Below the pieces are notes generated by a model. That model had not been told where the DNA came from, did no database searches, and was given only the letters and a program-made list of their open reading frames with translations. From Demequina soli (lineage in GTDB: Bacteria > Actinomycetota > Actinomycetes > Actinomycetales > Demequinaceae): a stretch of 64,000 nt of DNA. The stretch is taken from assembly GCF_000971195.1 (NCBI RefSeq), contig NZ_BBLZ01000005.1, positions 62,001-126,000 of the forward strand, given 5' to 3'. Below are positions 17,509-26,213 of this stretch, in pieces (positions within the stretch are counted from its first letter, which is position 1; every line of letters begins with the position of its first letter). Both the position numbers and the translations under genes were made by a program.

Positions 17509-18972
17509 GTGAAATCGGGCACGGTCCTGGGTGCGCGGTTCACCCTGCTCGACGAGGTCGACCACGACATCCCGGGCATCGCGAGGCATCTCGCCGACGA
17601 CCTCCGGCTCGGCCGGCGCACCGTCGTCGACGTCGTCGAGAGCGAGGCCTCCGGTGCCGTCCGCAAGGAGGCCACGCGCGCCTCGCGGCTGCGCGACCCC
17701 CGCCTGTCCCGCATCGTCGCGACGGGCCACGAGACCGTCGACGGCGTGCCGCTCACCTACGTCGCCATCGAGCACGTGCCCGGCGTGGCGCTCGACGCCA
17801 TCCTCGACCGCCACCGCATCGACGCCCGCCGCGCCGTCGCGATCGTGGGCGGTGCGGCCCGCGCACTCGCGGTCGCGCAGGCCGCGGGCCTGTCCCACGG
17901 CTTCGTGCGGCCCGCGTGCATCACCGTGACGTCCCGCGGGCGGGTCGTGGTCGGGGGCCTGGGCGTCGACGGCGAGGCCGCCGAGCGCGCCGGCCTCGTG
18001 CCGCATCGTTCCGAGCGTGGCGACGCCCACGCGCTCGCCGCCATCCTCGTGCGCGCCCTCACCGGCATCGACCCGGCCGAGGCGACGGCCGACGACCTCC
18101 CCGACGACCTCCCCGCTCCCGCGCGAGCCCTGGCCGTGGGGACGATGCGCGGCGCGGGTCCCGCGACGCTCGCCGAGCTCGTCGACGCGCTGTCCTCCGC
18201 GGACTCGCGCGCCCTGATCGGGCTGCCCGCGGCCGTGGACGGCCTGGCGCTCACGCCCGCGCTGGAGCGCGAGGCCGCCGACCGCGCCGCCCGGGAGGCG
18301 GCCGAGGAGGAGCGGCGCGCGGAGGCCGCACGCGCCGCCGCGCGGGCGCTCGTGGCCGCGGAGACCCTCGCCGCGGCGCAGCGGTCCGCGGAGGCGGCGC
18401 TCGCCGAGGAGATCGCCGAGCCGGACCTGTCCGCCTCCATCCACGACGCGGGCGCCGAGCTGGTCGCCGAGCAGGAGGCGGCCGAGCAGGCTCGGCGCGA
18501 GGCGGCCACGCGCGCCGCCGAGCAGGAGGCCGCCACCGAGGCCATCGAGGTGGCCGCGCTCGACGACATCCTCGGGCCCTCGGCGCCGCCCGCGTCCGTC
18601 CATCACGCGGTCGACCGCCACGAGGCGGCCTTCGACACGCTCGAGATCATGGTCGCCGAGCAGAACGTGGTGCGCGAGCAGGGCACGTGGGAGCTGGTGC
18701 TCGAGGCCCTTCACCGCCGCTGGCCGCGCTCCGAGGGCATCGCCCGGAGCCTGCGCCGCGCGCGGGAGCGCGCCAACCGGGGCGGACCCCTCAACGGGTC
18801 GCGCGTCGTCCTGTTCCTCGCGATCGTGGGCGTGGTCCTCGCGGTGATGGTCGCGCTCGCATGGCTCGCGGCCCCGCTGGGCTCGGGATTCGTCATCGAG
18901 CCCGAGCCGTCGATCGAGCCGAGCCCGTCGATCACCACGAGCATCCAGGCGCCCCCGGACCCCGGTTCCTGA
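17509..18972 (+). CDS. Stand-alone kinase-like (pseudokinase) membrane protein
   Basis: A 487-residue protein with an N-terminal kinase-like fold: '[17 protein letters not shown]', '[38 protein letters not shown]', '[16 protein letters not shown]', then '[27 protein letters not shown]'. The HRD and DFG catalytic motifs are not recognisable, so it is likely inactive. Residues about 245-350 are Ala/Glu/Arg-rich and probably coiled coil. One helix at about 440-460 is followed by a Pro/Ser-rich outer tail. A GGAGGTG site supports GTG 17509. It lies 31 bases after murJ and corresponds to the pseudokinase half of mycobacterial MviN, which is regulated through PknB and FhaA. Here it is split off and has its own membrane anchor. 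Confidence 0.78.
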   Translation: MKSGTVLGARFTLLDEVDHDIPGIARHLADDLRLGRRTVVDVVESEASGAVRKEATRASRLRDPRLSRIVATGHETVDGVPLTYVAIEHVPGVALDAILDRHRIDARRAVAIVGGAARALAVAQAAGLSHGFVRPACITVTSRGRVVVGGLGVDGEAAERAGLVPHRSERGDAHALAAILVRALTGIDPAEATADDLPDDLPAPARALAVGTMRGAGPATLAELVDALSSADSRALIGLPAAVDGLALTPALEREAADRAAREAAEEERRAEAARAAARALVAAETLAAAQRSAEAALAEEIAEPDLSASIHDAGAELVAEQEAAEQARREAATRAAEQEAATEAIEVAALDDILGPSAPPASVHHAVDRHEAAFDTLEIMVAEQNVVREQGTWELVLEALHRRWPRSEGIARSLRRARERANRGGPLNGSRVVLFLAIVGVVLAVMVALAWLAAPLGSGFVIEPEPSIEPSPSITTSIQAPPDPGS

Positions 18973-19069
18973 CCCGCGTACCCCGCGGGAACATCGTCCC
19001 CCTACCATCTGTTCATACGACGCCGCCCCGCCATACCCGGTGGGGCCTCCCCTCGACCTAGGAAGCACC

Positions 19070-20395
19070 GTGAGCGACACGCGCAACGTCATCATCGTCG
19101 GATCCGGCCCCGCCGGGTACACCGCCGCCATCTATGCCGCCCGGGCGGGCTTCAACCCGCTGGTCGTGGCGGGCTCGATCACCGCCGGCGGCGCGCTGAT
19201 GAACACCACCGAGGTGGAGAACTTCCCCGGCTTCGTCGAGGGCGTCCAGGGCCCCGAGCTCATGGAGACCCTGCAGGCGCAGGCCGAGCGGTTCGGCGCC
19301 GAGGTGCTCTTCGACGACGTCACCGCGATGAGCCTCGAGGGTCCCGTCAAGACCGTCACGACCGGCATGGGCAAGGAGTTCTCGGCGCACGCGGTCATCC
19401 TCGCGACGGGCTCCGCGTACCGCGAGCTGGGCCTGGAGGACGAGAAGCGCCTGTCGGGCAAGGGCGTGTCCTGGTGCGCGACGTGCGACGGGTTCTTCTT
19501 CCGCGACCAGACCGTCGTGGTGGTCGGCGGCGGCGACTCCGCCGTCGAGGAGGCCACGTTCCTCACCCGCTTCGCTTCCAAGGTGTACCTGGTGCACCGC
19601 CGCGACGAGCTGCGCGCCTCCAAGATCATGGCCGACCGTGCCGCCGCGGACCCGAAGATCGAGTTCGTGTGGAACTCCGAGGTCCTCGGCCTCGAGGGCG
19701 ACGTCAAGCTCTCCGGTGTGAAGGTGCGCAACCGCGTCACGGGCGAGGAGTCGACGCTGGCCGCGACGGGCCTGTTCGTCGCGATCGGCCACGAGCCCCG
19801 CTCGGAGCTGGTCAAGGGCGTCATCGACACCGACGACGCCGGCTACGTCCAGGTCATCGGCCGCACCACCGCGACCAACGTCGACGGCGTGTTCGCGTGC
19901 GGCGACCTCGTCGACAACCGCTACCGCCAGGCCATCACCGCCGCCGGCTCGGGCTGCTCCGCCGCCCTCGACGCCCAGCACTACCTCGACGCCCTCCACG
20001 CCGCATCGGCCGCCGACGAGGCCGCGGAGGAGGCTCCGGCGCCCGCCGAGGCCCCCGCCGCGGAGCTGCCCGCCGCCCCCGTGCCGGCGACCGTCGACAC
20101 CTTCAAGGCCGAGGTGCTCGAGTCCGACGTCCCCGTGGTCGTCGACTTCTGGGCCACCTGGTGCGGCCCGTGCCGCGCGGTCGCGCCGCTCCTCGACGAG
20201 CTCGCCGAGGAGTACGCGGGCCGCCTCAAGGTGGTCAAGGTCGACACGGACGCCAACCCGCAGCTCGCGATGGCCTACGGCGTCACCTCCATCCCCACCA
20301 TGTCCTTCTTCAAGGGCGGCGAGGTCGTGAAGTCCGTCGTCGGGGCCCGCCCCAAGCCCGCGCTGTCGGCGCTGTTCGACGAGGTCATCGCCTAG
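19070..20395 (+). CDS. trxB: Thioredoxin reductase-thioredoxin fusion protein
   Basis: Residues 1-311 are an NADPH-dependent thioredoxin reductase: FAD site '[21 protein letters not shown]', redox pair CATC (C136/C139), NADPH site '[13 protein letters not shown]' and '[24 protein letters not shown]'. An Ala/Pro/Glu linker (about 312-341) leads to a complete thioredoxin with '[20 protein letters not shown]' (C365/C368) and the cis-proline stretch 'VTSIPTM'. The two are normally separate genes (trxB, trxA); a fusion is known in Mycobacterium leprae. It reduces protein disulfides in the cytoplasm, passing electrons intramolecularly or between molecules. The GTG at 19070 follows TAGGAAG. Mycobacteria have sigM just upstream; it is absent here. 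Confidence 0.94.
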   Translation: MSDTRNVIIVGSGPAGYTAAIYAARAGFNPLVVAGSITAGGALMNTTEVENFPGFVEGVQGPELMETLQAQAERFGAEVLFDDVTAMSLEGPVKTVTTGMGKEFSAHAVILATGSAYRELGLEDEKRLSGKGVSWCATCDGFFFRDQTVVVVGGGDSAVEEATFLTRFASKVYLVHRRDELRASKIMADRAAADPKIEFVWNSEVLGLEGDVKLSGVKVRNRVTGEESTLAATGLFVAIGHEPRSELVKGVIDTDDAGYVQVIGRTTATNVDGVFACGDLVDNRYRQAITAAGSGCSAALDAQHYLDALHAASAADEAAEEAPAPAEAPAAELPAAPVPATVDTFKAEVLESDVPVVVDFWATWCGPCRAVAPLLDELAEEYAGRLKVVKVDTDANPQLAMAYGVTSIPTMSFFKGGEVVKSVVGARPKPALSALFDEVIA

Positions 20396-20420
20396 GACGC
20401 GCACCGCATCGTCCGCCGCC

Positions 20421-20455
20421 ACGGGGGTCCAGCCGCATGCAGGCTGGACCCCCGT
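20421..20455. terminator. Terminator after trxB-trxA
   Basis: Perfect 12-base arms GGGGGTCCAGCC and GGCTGGACCCCC surround a 7-base loop, 25 bases after the stop. A decamer copy (20405-20414) lies just before it. Confidence 0.85.
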
Positions 20456-20475
20456 CGTCGTGCCAGACTTGCCGC

Positions 20476-21786
20476 ATGAGCGACGGCACTCCCACCCCTC
20501 GCGAGGGCACCCGGCTCGACCCCTGGTACGGGTCGTACGCGCAGCGCGCGCACGAGATGCGCGCCTCCGAGATCCGGGCCCTCTTCGCCGTCGCCAGCCG
20601 CCCCGAGGTCGTCTCGCTCGCGGGAGGCATGCCGTTCATCGGCGGCCTGCCGCTCGAGGAGCTCGGGGAGATGAGCCGCCGGCTCATCGTCGAGCACGGC
20701 GAGGTCGCCCTGCAGTACGGCTCGGGCCAGGGCGACGTGCACCTGCGCGAGAGGATCCTCGACGTCATGGCGCTCGAGGGCATCTCCGCGCATCCGGACG
20801 ATGTGGTGGTCACCACGGGCTCCCAGCAGGCGCTCGACCTGGTGACCAAGATCTTCATCGACCCGGGCGACGTCATCGTGGCCGAGGCGCCCTCCTACGT
20901 GGGCGCGCTGGGCGTGTTCCGCGCGCACGAGGCCGACGTGGTGCACGTGCCCATGGACGCGCACGGGCTCATCCCCGCGGCCCTCGAGCAGACGCTCGCG
21001 CGCCTCAAGGCCGCCGGCAAGCGCGTGAAGTTCCTCTACACGGTGCCCAACTTCCACAACCCGGGCGGCGTCACGCTGTCGCTCGAGCGCCGTCCCCAGG
21101 TCCTCGAGATCTGCCAGCGGTACGGCGTGCTGGTGCTCGAGGACAACCCGTACGGCCTGCTCGGCTTCGACCAGGAGCCGCTTCCCGCGATGCGCTCGAT
21201 GAGCCCCGAAGGCGTCATCTACCTGGGCTCATTCTCCAAGACCTTCGCCCCCGGCTATCGCGTCGGGTGGGCCGTCGCCCCCCACGCCGTGCGCGAGAAG
21301 CTCGTGCTCGCGTCCGAGTCGGCGATCCTGTCGCCCTCGAACGCGTCGCAGATGGCGATCGCGACGTACCTCGACCACTTCGACTGGCAGGGCCAGATCA
21401 AGAAGTTCCAGGTGCAGTACCGCGAGCGGCGCGACGCGATGGTGTCCGCGCTCGCCGAGCACATCCCCGAGGCGTCGTGGAACGTGCCCGACGGCGGCTT
21501 CTACGTGTGGGTCAAGCTGCCCGACGGGCTCGACGCGAAGTCGATGCTCCCGCGCGCGATCACGGCCCGCGTGGCGTATGTGTCCGGCAGCGCGTTCTAC
21601 ATCGACGGCTCCGGCACGGACCACCTGCGACTGTCCTACTGCTTCCCCACCCCCGAGCGGATCCGCGAGGGCGTGCGCCGCCTCGCGACGGTGGTGGACG
21701 CCGAGCTGGAGACGGTGCGCATCTTCGGCACCGCGGGAGGGGCCGCCGGCGACGCCGTCGACTTCCCGTCCCCCGACCTGTACTGA
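20476..21786 (+). CDS. PLP-dependent aminotransferase, MocR/2-aminoadipate type
   Basis: A 436-residue fold-type I aminotransferase. It has 'EVVSLAGGMPFIGGLP', 'YGSGQGDVHLRERI', 'VTTGSQQALDLVTKIFIDPGDVIVAE', 'LYTVPNFHNPGGVTLSLERR', 'LEDNPYGLLGF' and the cofactor lysine in 'YLGSFSKTFAPGYRVGW', all in the usual order. This pattern fits the LysN-like/2-aminoadipate group and lacks the GntR domain of true MocR regulators. The substrate is uncertain. It stands after a terminator, with its own ATG at 20476, and is 13 bases before the D-Ala-D-Ala ligase, so the two are co-transcribed. Confidence 0.88.
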   Translation: MSDGTPTPREGTRLDPWYGSYAQRAHEMRASEIRALFAVASRPEVVSLAGGMPFIGGLPLEELGEMSRRLIVEHGEVALQYGSGQGDVHLRERILDVMALEGISAHPDDVVVTTGSQQALDLVTKIFIDPGDVIVAEAPSYVGALGVFRAHEADVVHVPMDAHGLIPAALEQTLARLKAAGKRVKFLYTVPNFHNPGGVTLSLERRPQVLEICQRYGVLVLEDNPYGLLGFDQEPLPAMRSMSPEGVIYLGSFSKTFAPGYRVGWAVAPHAVREKLVLASESAILSPSNASQMAIATYLDHFDWQGQIKKFQVQYRERRDAMVSALAEHIPEASWNVPDGGFYVWVKLPDGLDAKSMLPRAITARVAYVSGSAFYIDGSGTDHLRLSYCFPTPERIREGVRRLATVVDAELETVRIFGTAGGAAGDAVDFPSPDLY

Positions 21787-21799
21787 CGAAGGGAACGTC

Positions 21800-22744
21800 A
21801 TGCACGCACTCATCCTCGCCGGCGGCCTATCGCACGAGCGGGACGTGTCCATCCGTTCCGGACGCCGCGTCCAGGACGCGCTCCGGGGCACCGTCGAGAA
21901 GGTTTCTTTGCTCGACGTTGACACGGAGTTGATCCCTACCTTGCGTGCGGGCGACGTGGACGTCGTCTGGCCCCTGCTTCATGGCGCCACCGGCGAGGAC
22001 GGCTCGCTGCAGGCGCTCCTCGAGCTCGTCGGGGTGCCGTTCGTCGGCACGGGCTCACGCGAGGCGCGCGTCGCCTGGAACAAGGCGATCGCGAAGGCCG
22101 TGATGGCCCGGGCCGGCATCGACACCCCCGACCATGTCACGCTGCCGCAGTCGCTGTTCCGCGAGGTCGGTGCCGAGCAGGTGCTCGACGCCGTCGTCCA
22201 CCGCTTCGGGCTGCCCGTGGTGGTCAAGCCGGCGCGCGGAGGCTCGGCGCTCGGCGTGTCCATCGTGCGCAACCGCGAGGACCTCGCCCGTGCGATGGTC
22301 CACTGCTTCGCCTACGGCGACGTCGCGCTCGTCGAGCGCTTCGTCGAGGGCACCGAGCTCGCCATGAGCGTCCTGGGCACGGGGGACGATGCGTGGGTGC
22401 TGCCCGCGGTCGAGACCGTCTCGGACGGGGCGTACGACTACGACGCGCGCTACAACCCGGGACGGGTCGAGTACTTCGCCCCCGCGCGCCTCTCGTCCGG
22501 TCAGGCCGAGCTCGCGTCCGAGACGGCGCTGCGCCTCCATCGCGTCATGGGCCTGCGCGACCTGTCGCGCATCGACCTGATCCTCGCGCCCGACGGCACC
22601 GCTCAGGTGCTCGACATCAACATCACCCCTGGTATGACCGAGACCTCGTTGTTCCCACAGGCCGCGGAGGCGGCGGGTCTCGACCTCGGCAAGGTGTACG
22701 CGGACCTCGTCGTCGGTGCCGCGCAGCGCGGCGTCACAGCCTGA
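21800..22744 (+). CDS. D-alanine--D-alanine ligase family protein
   Basis: An ATP-grasp enzyme of 314 residues expected to make the D-Ala-D-Ala dipeptide of peptidoglycan precursors. 'ALILAGGLSHERDVSIRSGRRV', 'PLLHGATGEDGSLQALLELVGVPFVGTGSREARVAWNKAIAKAVMARAGI', 'LPVVVKPARGGSALGVSIV' and 'VLDINITPGMTETSLFPQAAEAAGL' are all Ddl motifs. It is of the shorter, DdlB-like length. GAAGGGA precedes the ATG at 21800. The genome may carry another ddl in a cell-wall cluster, so whether this is the main enzyme is unknown. Confidence 0.87.
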   Translation: MHALILAGGLSHERDVSIRSGRRVQDALRGTVEKVSLLDVDTELIPTLRAGDVDVVWPLLHGATGEDGSLQALLELVGVPFVGTGSREARVAWNKAIAKAVMARAGIDTPDHVTLPQSLFREVGAEQVLDAVVHRFGLPVVVKPARGGSALGVSIVRNREDLARAMVHCFAYGDVALVERFVEGTELAMSVLGTGDDAWVLPAVETVSDGAYDYDARYNPGRVEYFAPARLSSGQAELASETALRLHRVMGLRDLSRIDLILAPDGTAQVLDINITPGMTETSLFPQAAEAAGLDLGKVYADLVVGAAQRGVTA

Positions 22745-22760
22745 CGCGACGGACACACGG

Positions 22761-22791
22761 AAGGGCCTCGGCGCGATGCGCCGAGGCCCTT
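22761..22791. terminator. Bidirectional terminator between ddl-like gene and parB
   Basis: The perfect 13-base arms AAGGGCCTCGGCG and CGCCGAGGCCCTT with a 5-base loop sit between convergent genes. Confidence 0.9.
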
Positions 22792-22815
22792 CCTCCGTCC
22801 CCGCGGGACGCCCGT

Positions 22816-23811
22816 TCAGGACGCCTGGCCGTGGATCCCCGGGTCCGCCGGGTCGATGAGCTGCACGATGCGGTTAAGATCGTCGACCGTCGCGAAGTCG
22901 ATGGTGATGGATCCCTTGGTGCGTCCGAGCTTGATCTTCACGCGCGTGTCGAAGCGGTCCCCCAGGCGGCCACCCAGATCGTCGAGCGCCTCGGTGCGGC
23001 CGCCGGCCCGGGACGCGCCGCGGCGGGGCTTCGGGGCATCCACGCCGAGCGCGACCGCCTCCTCCGTCGCGCGCACCGAGAGACCCTCGGCGACGATGCG
23101 GTTGGCGAGGTGCTCCATCGCCTCCGGGCTGTCGAGCCCGAGCAGCGCGCGCGCGTGGCCCGCGCTCAGGACGCCCGCCGCGACGCGACGCTGGACCGGA
23201 GCCGGCAGGCGCAGCAGCCGCAGCGTGTTCGAGATCTGCGGACGGGAGCGCGAGATGCGGGTCGCGAGCTCCTCGTGGGTGATGCCGAAGTCCTCGAGGA
23301 GCTGCTGGTAGGCGGCCGCCTCCTCGAGCGGGTTGAGCTGGCTGCGGTGCAGGTTCTCGACGAGCGCGTCGCGCAGCAGGTCGGTGTCATCGGTGTCGCG
23401 GATGATCGCGGGGATCTCGGTGAGGCCCGCCTCGCGGGTGGCGCGCAGGCGCCGCTCGCCCATGATGAGCTCGTAGCCCTCCCCCGCGGGGTTGGGCCGC
23501 ACCACGATGGGCTGGAGGACGCCGATCTCCTTGATGGAGCCCACGAGCTCGGCGAGCTCGTCCTCGTCGAACACCGTGCGGGGCTGCCGCGGGTTCGGCA
23601 CCACCGAGGCCGGGTCGATGTGCGCGAAGCGCGCCCCGGGCACGGGGACCAGCTCGCCGTCCTCCGACACCTCCGTGACGGTGGGGATCGTCGACGTCGA
23701 CGTGTCGGAGAAGAAGACGTCGTGCGGCCGCTCGGCCCCCGAGAGGTCCGGCTCGGTGGGGATGAGCGCGCCGAGTCCCCGTCCGAGGCCCCGCTTGGTC
23801 TTGCTGCTCAC
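22816..23811 (-). CDS. parB: Chromosome partitioning protein ParB
   Basis: A 331-residue CTP-dependent DNA clamp that loads at parS and spreads. It begins with '[15 protein letters not shown]', followed by the ParB/Srx domain ('[40 protein letters not shown]', '[17 protein letters not shown]') and the helix-turn-helix ('[24 protein letters not shown]'). The C-terminal dimer segment ends '[22 protein letters not shown]'. The GTG start overlaps the parA stop by four bases (GTGA). Three parS sites lie within 2 kb upstream. Confidence 0.97.
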   Translation of the reverse strand: MSSKTKRGLGRGLGALIPTEPDLSGAERPHDVFFSDTSTSTIPTVTEVSEDGELVPVPGARFAHIDPASVVPNPRQPRTVFDEDELAELVGSIKEIGVLQPIVVRPNPAGEGYELIMGERRLRATREAGLTEIPAIIRDTDDTDLLRDALVENLHRSQLNPLEEAAAYQQLLEDFGITHEELATRISRSRPQISNTLRLLRLPAPVQRRVAAGVLSAGHARALLGLDSPEAMEHLANRIVAEGLSVRATEEAVALGVDAPKPRRGASRAGGRTEALDDLGGRLGDRFDTRVKIKLGRTKGSITIDFATVDDLNRIVQLIDPADPGIHGQAS

Positions 23812-24797
23812 TTGCTCTCCGCTCCCGCGGCGCCGCGCACCGCGATGTCACGTGCGATCGCCATGTAGGCGACCGCTCCCGAGGAATGGGGGTCGTGCGT
23901 GATGACCGTCTGCCCGAAGCCCGGCGCCTCCGACACGCGGACCGACCGTGGCACCGTCTGCTCGAGCGTCTGCGTCGGGAAGTGCGAACGCACCTCCGTC
24001 GCGACCTCGCGGGCGAGGTTGGTGCGGCTGTCGTACATCGTGAGCACGATCGTCGACACGTGGATGTCCTGATTGAGGTGCTTGCGCACCATCTCCACGG
24101 TCTTCATGAGCTGGGTGAGGCCCTCGAGCGCGTAGTACTCGCACTGGATGGGGATCAGCACCTCGGTGGCCACCACCATCGCGTTGAGCGTCAGCAGCCC
24201 AAGGCTCGGCGGGCAGTCGATGAAGACGTAGTCGAGGTCCTTGCCCGGACCCTCGAGCAGCGCCTGAAGCGCCATGTGGAGGCGGAACTCGCGTCGCACC
24301 ACCGAGACCAGCTCGATGTCGGCGCCGGCGAGGTCGATCGTCGCCGGCACGCACCACAGGGTGTCGATGTCGGGGCATCGCTGTGCGACCTTGTGCATGG
24401 GAACGTCGTCCAGCAGCACCTCGTAGATCGACGGCGTCCCCGAGCGGTGCTCCACACCGAGCGCCGTCGACGCGTTGCCCTGCGGGTCCGCGTCGATGAC
24501 GAGGACGTTCGCTCCCCGCTTGGCGAGGGCGGCCGCAACGTTGACCGAGGTGGTGGTCTTCCCCACCCCGCCCTTCTGGTTGGAGACCGCGATGATGCGG
24601 GTGCGGGGCGGGCGCGGGAACGTGGCGGACTCGAGCGCGCGGCGGTGGCGTTCGGTCGCCATCATCTCCGCGGCGAGGGGGCTGTCGTTGTCCTCCACGA
24701 GCCGGTCGAACGGATCCGATGTTTCACGTGAAACGCCGGTCGCTCCAGGCGCCGCGCCTTCGGACGCCATCGGATGGTGCGTCTGCTCGTTGGACAC
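23808..24797 (-). CDS. parA: Chromosome partitioning ATPase ParA
   Basis: A 329-residue deviant Walker ATPase that moves ParB-parS complexes. '[26 protein letters not shown]' holds the signature K and the Walker A loop, and '[17 protein letters not shown]' and '[18 protein letters not shown]' are the switch and Walker B regions. About 65 residues precede the ATPase fold, and one parS site falls inside that coding stretch (24720-24735). Start ATG 24797. parA-parB form one transcript with a four-base overlap. Confidence 0.97.
   Translation of the reverse strand: MSNEQTHHPMASEGAAPGATGVSRETSDPFDRLVEDNDSPLAAEMMATERHRRALESATFPRPPRTRIIAVSNQKGGVGKTTTSVNVAAALAKRGANVLVIDADPQGNASTALGVEHRSGTPSIYEVLLDDVPMHKVAQRCPDIDTLWCVPATIDLAGADIELVSVVRREFRLHMALQALLEGPGKDLDYVFIDCPPSLGLLTLNAMVVATEVLIPIQCEYYALEGLTQLMKTVEMVRKHLNQDIHVSTIVLTMYDSRTNLAREVATEVRSHFPTQTLEQTVPRSVRVSEAPGFGQTVITHDPHSSGAVAYMAIARDIAVRGAAGAESK
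24720..24735. promoter_or_regulatory. parS site within parA
   Basis: TGTTTCACGTGAAACG is the parS palindrome with one end mismatch. It is embedded in the 5' coding part of parA, where it reads in-frame as 'GVSRETS'. Confidence 0.9.
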
Positions 24798-24847
24798 GCA
24801 GTTCCCTTCTCCTCCGCGGCTGAGGATCGCTCCCCTCCCGCCGGTCG

Positions 24848-24863
24848 TGTTTCACGTGAAACA
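24848..24863. promoter_or_regulatory. parS site upstream of parA
   Basis: TGTTTCACGTGAAACA is a perfect 16-base parS consensus, 50 bases upstream of the parA start. Binding of ParB here could also affect parAB transcription. Confidence 0.95.
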
Positions 24864-25006
24864 TGACCTCTGACACACAACAACCCGCCGCGGACATCGG
24901 GGCGGGAGGGCTTCCCAGAGGTCCCGACTCTACCCCAGGGGATGCTCGCCGTCACCGCTTCGCACGGCGGTTCCGGCGCATCGTCCTCCCCTGATAGGGG
25001 TGCATG

Positions 25007-25089
25007 AACCCTGTGGACAAAGGGCCCTCGAGGGGCGCCTCCCCGCACGGAAGGGTGTGGAGAAGCCTGTGGACATCAGCTGTGGGAAA
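25007..25089. promoter_or_regulatory. Small cluster of DnaA-box-like sequences near rsmG end
   Basis: One perfect box, TGTGGACAA (25012-25020), is followed by TGTGGAGAA (25056-25064), TGTGGACAT (25069-25077) and TGTGGGAAA (25081-25089), all in the same orientation. They cover the end of the parA-rsmG gap and the 3' end of rsmG. The rest of the 278-base gap holds the perfect parS and a decamer copy at 24977. Confidence 0.5.
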
Positions 25090-25714
25090 GCACGACGACG
25101 GTGGTGGGCTCCACGCCGTCGACGGTGCCCGCGATGTGGATCTGGCCCGTGAGGCGGTGCTTGCGCAGCGTGTACTTCGCGCGCTCGAGCTCGTCCGATG
25201 CACTGCGGCCCTTGAGCAGCACCAGCCGCCCGTCGGCGCTCAACAGCGGGGCGCACCACTTCACCAGCTTGTCGATCGCGGCGACCGCGCGCGCGGTGAC
25301 GATGTCGGCCTCGACCGACTCCGCGACCTCCTCGGCGCGTCCCCTGACGACCCTCACGTTGTCGATCCCGCACTCCCGCGCAGCCTCGAACAGCCACTGC
25401 ACGCGACGCTCCATCGGCTCGATGAGGACGTAGTCGCGCGCCGGGTCCATGGCCGCGAGCACCATCCCCGGGAGGCCCGCGCCCGAGCCCACGTCGGCGA
25501 CGCGGCCCTCCCCCAGGAACGGGGAGAGCGCAGCCGAGTTGAGGATGTGCCTCTCCCAGAGGCGTTCGACCTCACGCGGGCCGATCAGGCCGCGCTCGAC
25601 GCCCTGCGCGGCAAGCAGCTCGGCGAAGGCGAGCACTCGGGGGTAGGTGTCCCCGAAGTACTCGCGCACCGCCGCGCTGTCGCGCAGGGGATCCGTCGGC
25701 GTCTCGTCGGTCAT
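25076..25714 (-). CDS. rsmG: 16S rRNA (guanine527-N7)-methyltransferase
   Basis: A 212-residue class I SAM methyltransferase that modifies G527 of 16S rRNA. It shows 'YFGDTYPRVLAFAELLAAQGVERGLIGPREVERLWERHILNSAAL' followed by 'VADVGSGAGLPGMVLAAM' for the SAM site, as in GidB/RsmG proteins. Loss of this gene gives low-level streptomycin resistance in other bacteria. Start ATG 25714. It lies between parA and jag in the conserved order. Its stop codon overlaps a DnaA-box-like sequence. Confidence 0.95.
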   Translation of the reverse strand: MTDETPTDPLRDSAAVREYFGDTYPRVLAFAELLAAQGVERGLIGPREVERLWERHILNSAALSPFLGEGRVADVGSGAGLPGMVLAAMDPARDYVLIEPMERRVQWLFEAARECGIDNVRVVRGRAEEVAESVEADIVTARAVAAIDKLVKWCAPLLSADGRLVLLKGRSASDELERAKYTLRKHRLTGQIHIAGTVDGVEPTTVVVLSHS

Positions 25715-25717
25715 CGT

Positions 25718-25733
25718 TGTTTCACGTGAAACG
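25718..25733. promoter_or_regulatory. parS site between jag and rsmG
   Basis: TGTTTCACGTGAAACG, one mismatch from the palindromic consensus, fills almost the whole 19-base gap between the jag stop and the rsmG start. Confidence 0.92.
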
Positions 25734-26213
25734 TCAGGCGGGCAGGACGACCACGTAGCGGTGCGGGTCCTCGCCCTCCGACTCCGACGCGAGGCCGGCC
25801 TCGAGCACGACGTCGTGGACGACCTTGCGCTCGAACGCGTTCATCGGCTGGAGCGCGACGCGGTCGCCCGATGCGCGCACCTTGGCCACGGCCTCGCGCG
25901 CGACCTCGGCGAGACGCTCGCGGCGGCCCGCGCGGAAGTCGGCGATGTCGAGCATGAGGCGGCTCACCTCACCGGTGTCGGCCTGGACCGCGAGGCGGGT
26001 GAGGTCCTGAAGCGCCTCGAGCACCTCGCCGTCGGCGCCGACCAGACGCTTGAGGTCCTGGCTCGGACCCTCGGCGACGATCGCCACCTTCGCGCGGCCC
26101 GCCTCGACGGAGATGTCGATGTCGCCGTCCATGTCGAGGATGTCGAGCAGCTCCTCGAGGAAGTCCGCCGCGACGTCGCCCTCGGCGTCGAGCTTCTTGA
26201 TGCTGTCACTCAT
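25734..26213 (-). CDS. jag: Jag/KhpB-type RNA-binding protein
   Basis: A 159-residue protein with a KH domain ('DIDISVEAGRAKVAIVAEGPSQDLKRLVGADGEVLEALQDLTRLAV') and an R3H domain ('LAEVAREAVAKVRASGDRVALQPMNAFERKVVHDVVLEAGLASESEGEDPHRYVVV'). Jag/KhpB proteins bind RNA and are linked to division and membrane-protein insertion. The N-terminal Jag-N domain seen in Firmicutes is absent, as usual in actinobacteria. Its ATG overlaps the yidC stop by four bases. Confidence 0.92.
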   Translation of the reverse strand: MSDSIKKLDAEGDVAADFLEELLDILDMDGDIDISVEAGRAKVAIVAEGPSQDLKRLVGADGEVLEALQDLTRLAVQADTGEVSRLMLDIADFRAGRRERLAEVAREAVAKVRASGDRVALQPMNAFERKVVHDVVLEAGLASESEGEDPHRYVVVLPA

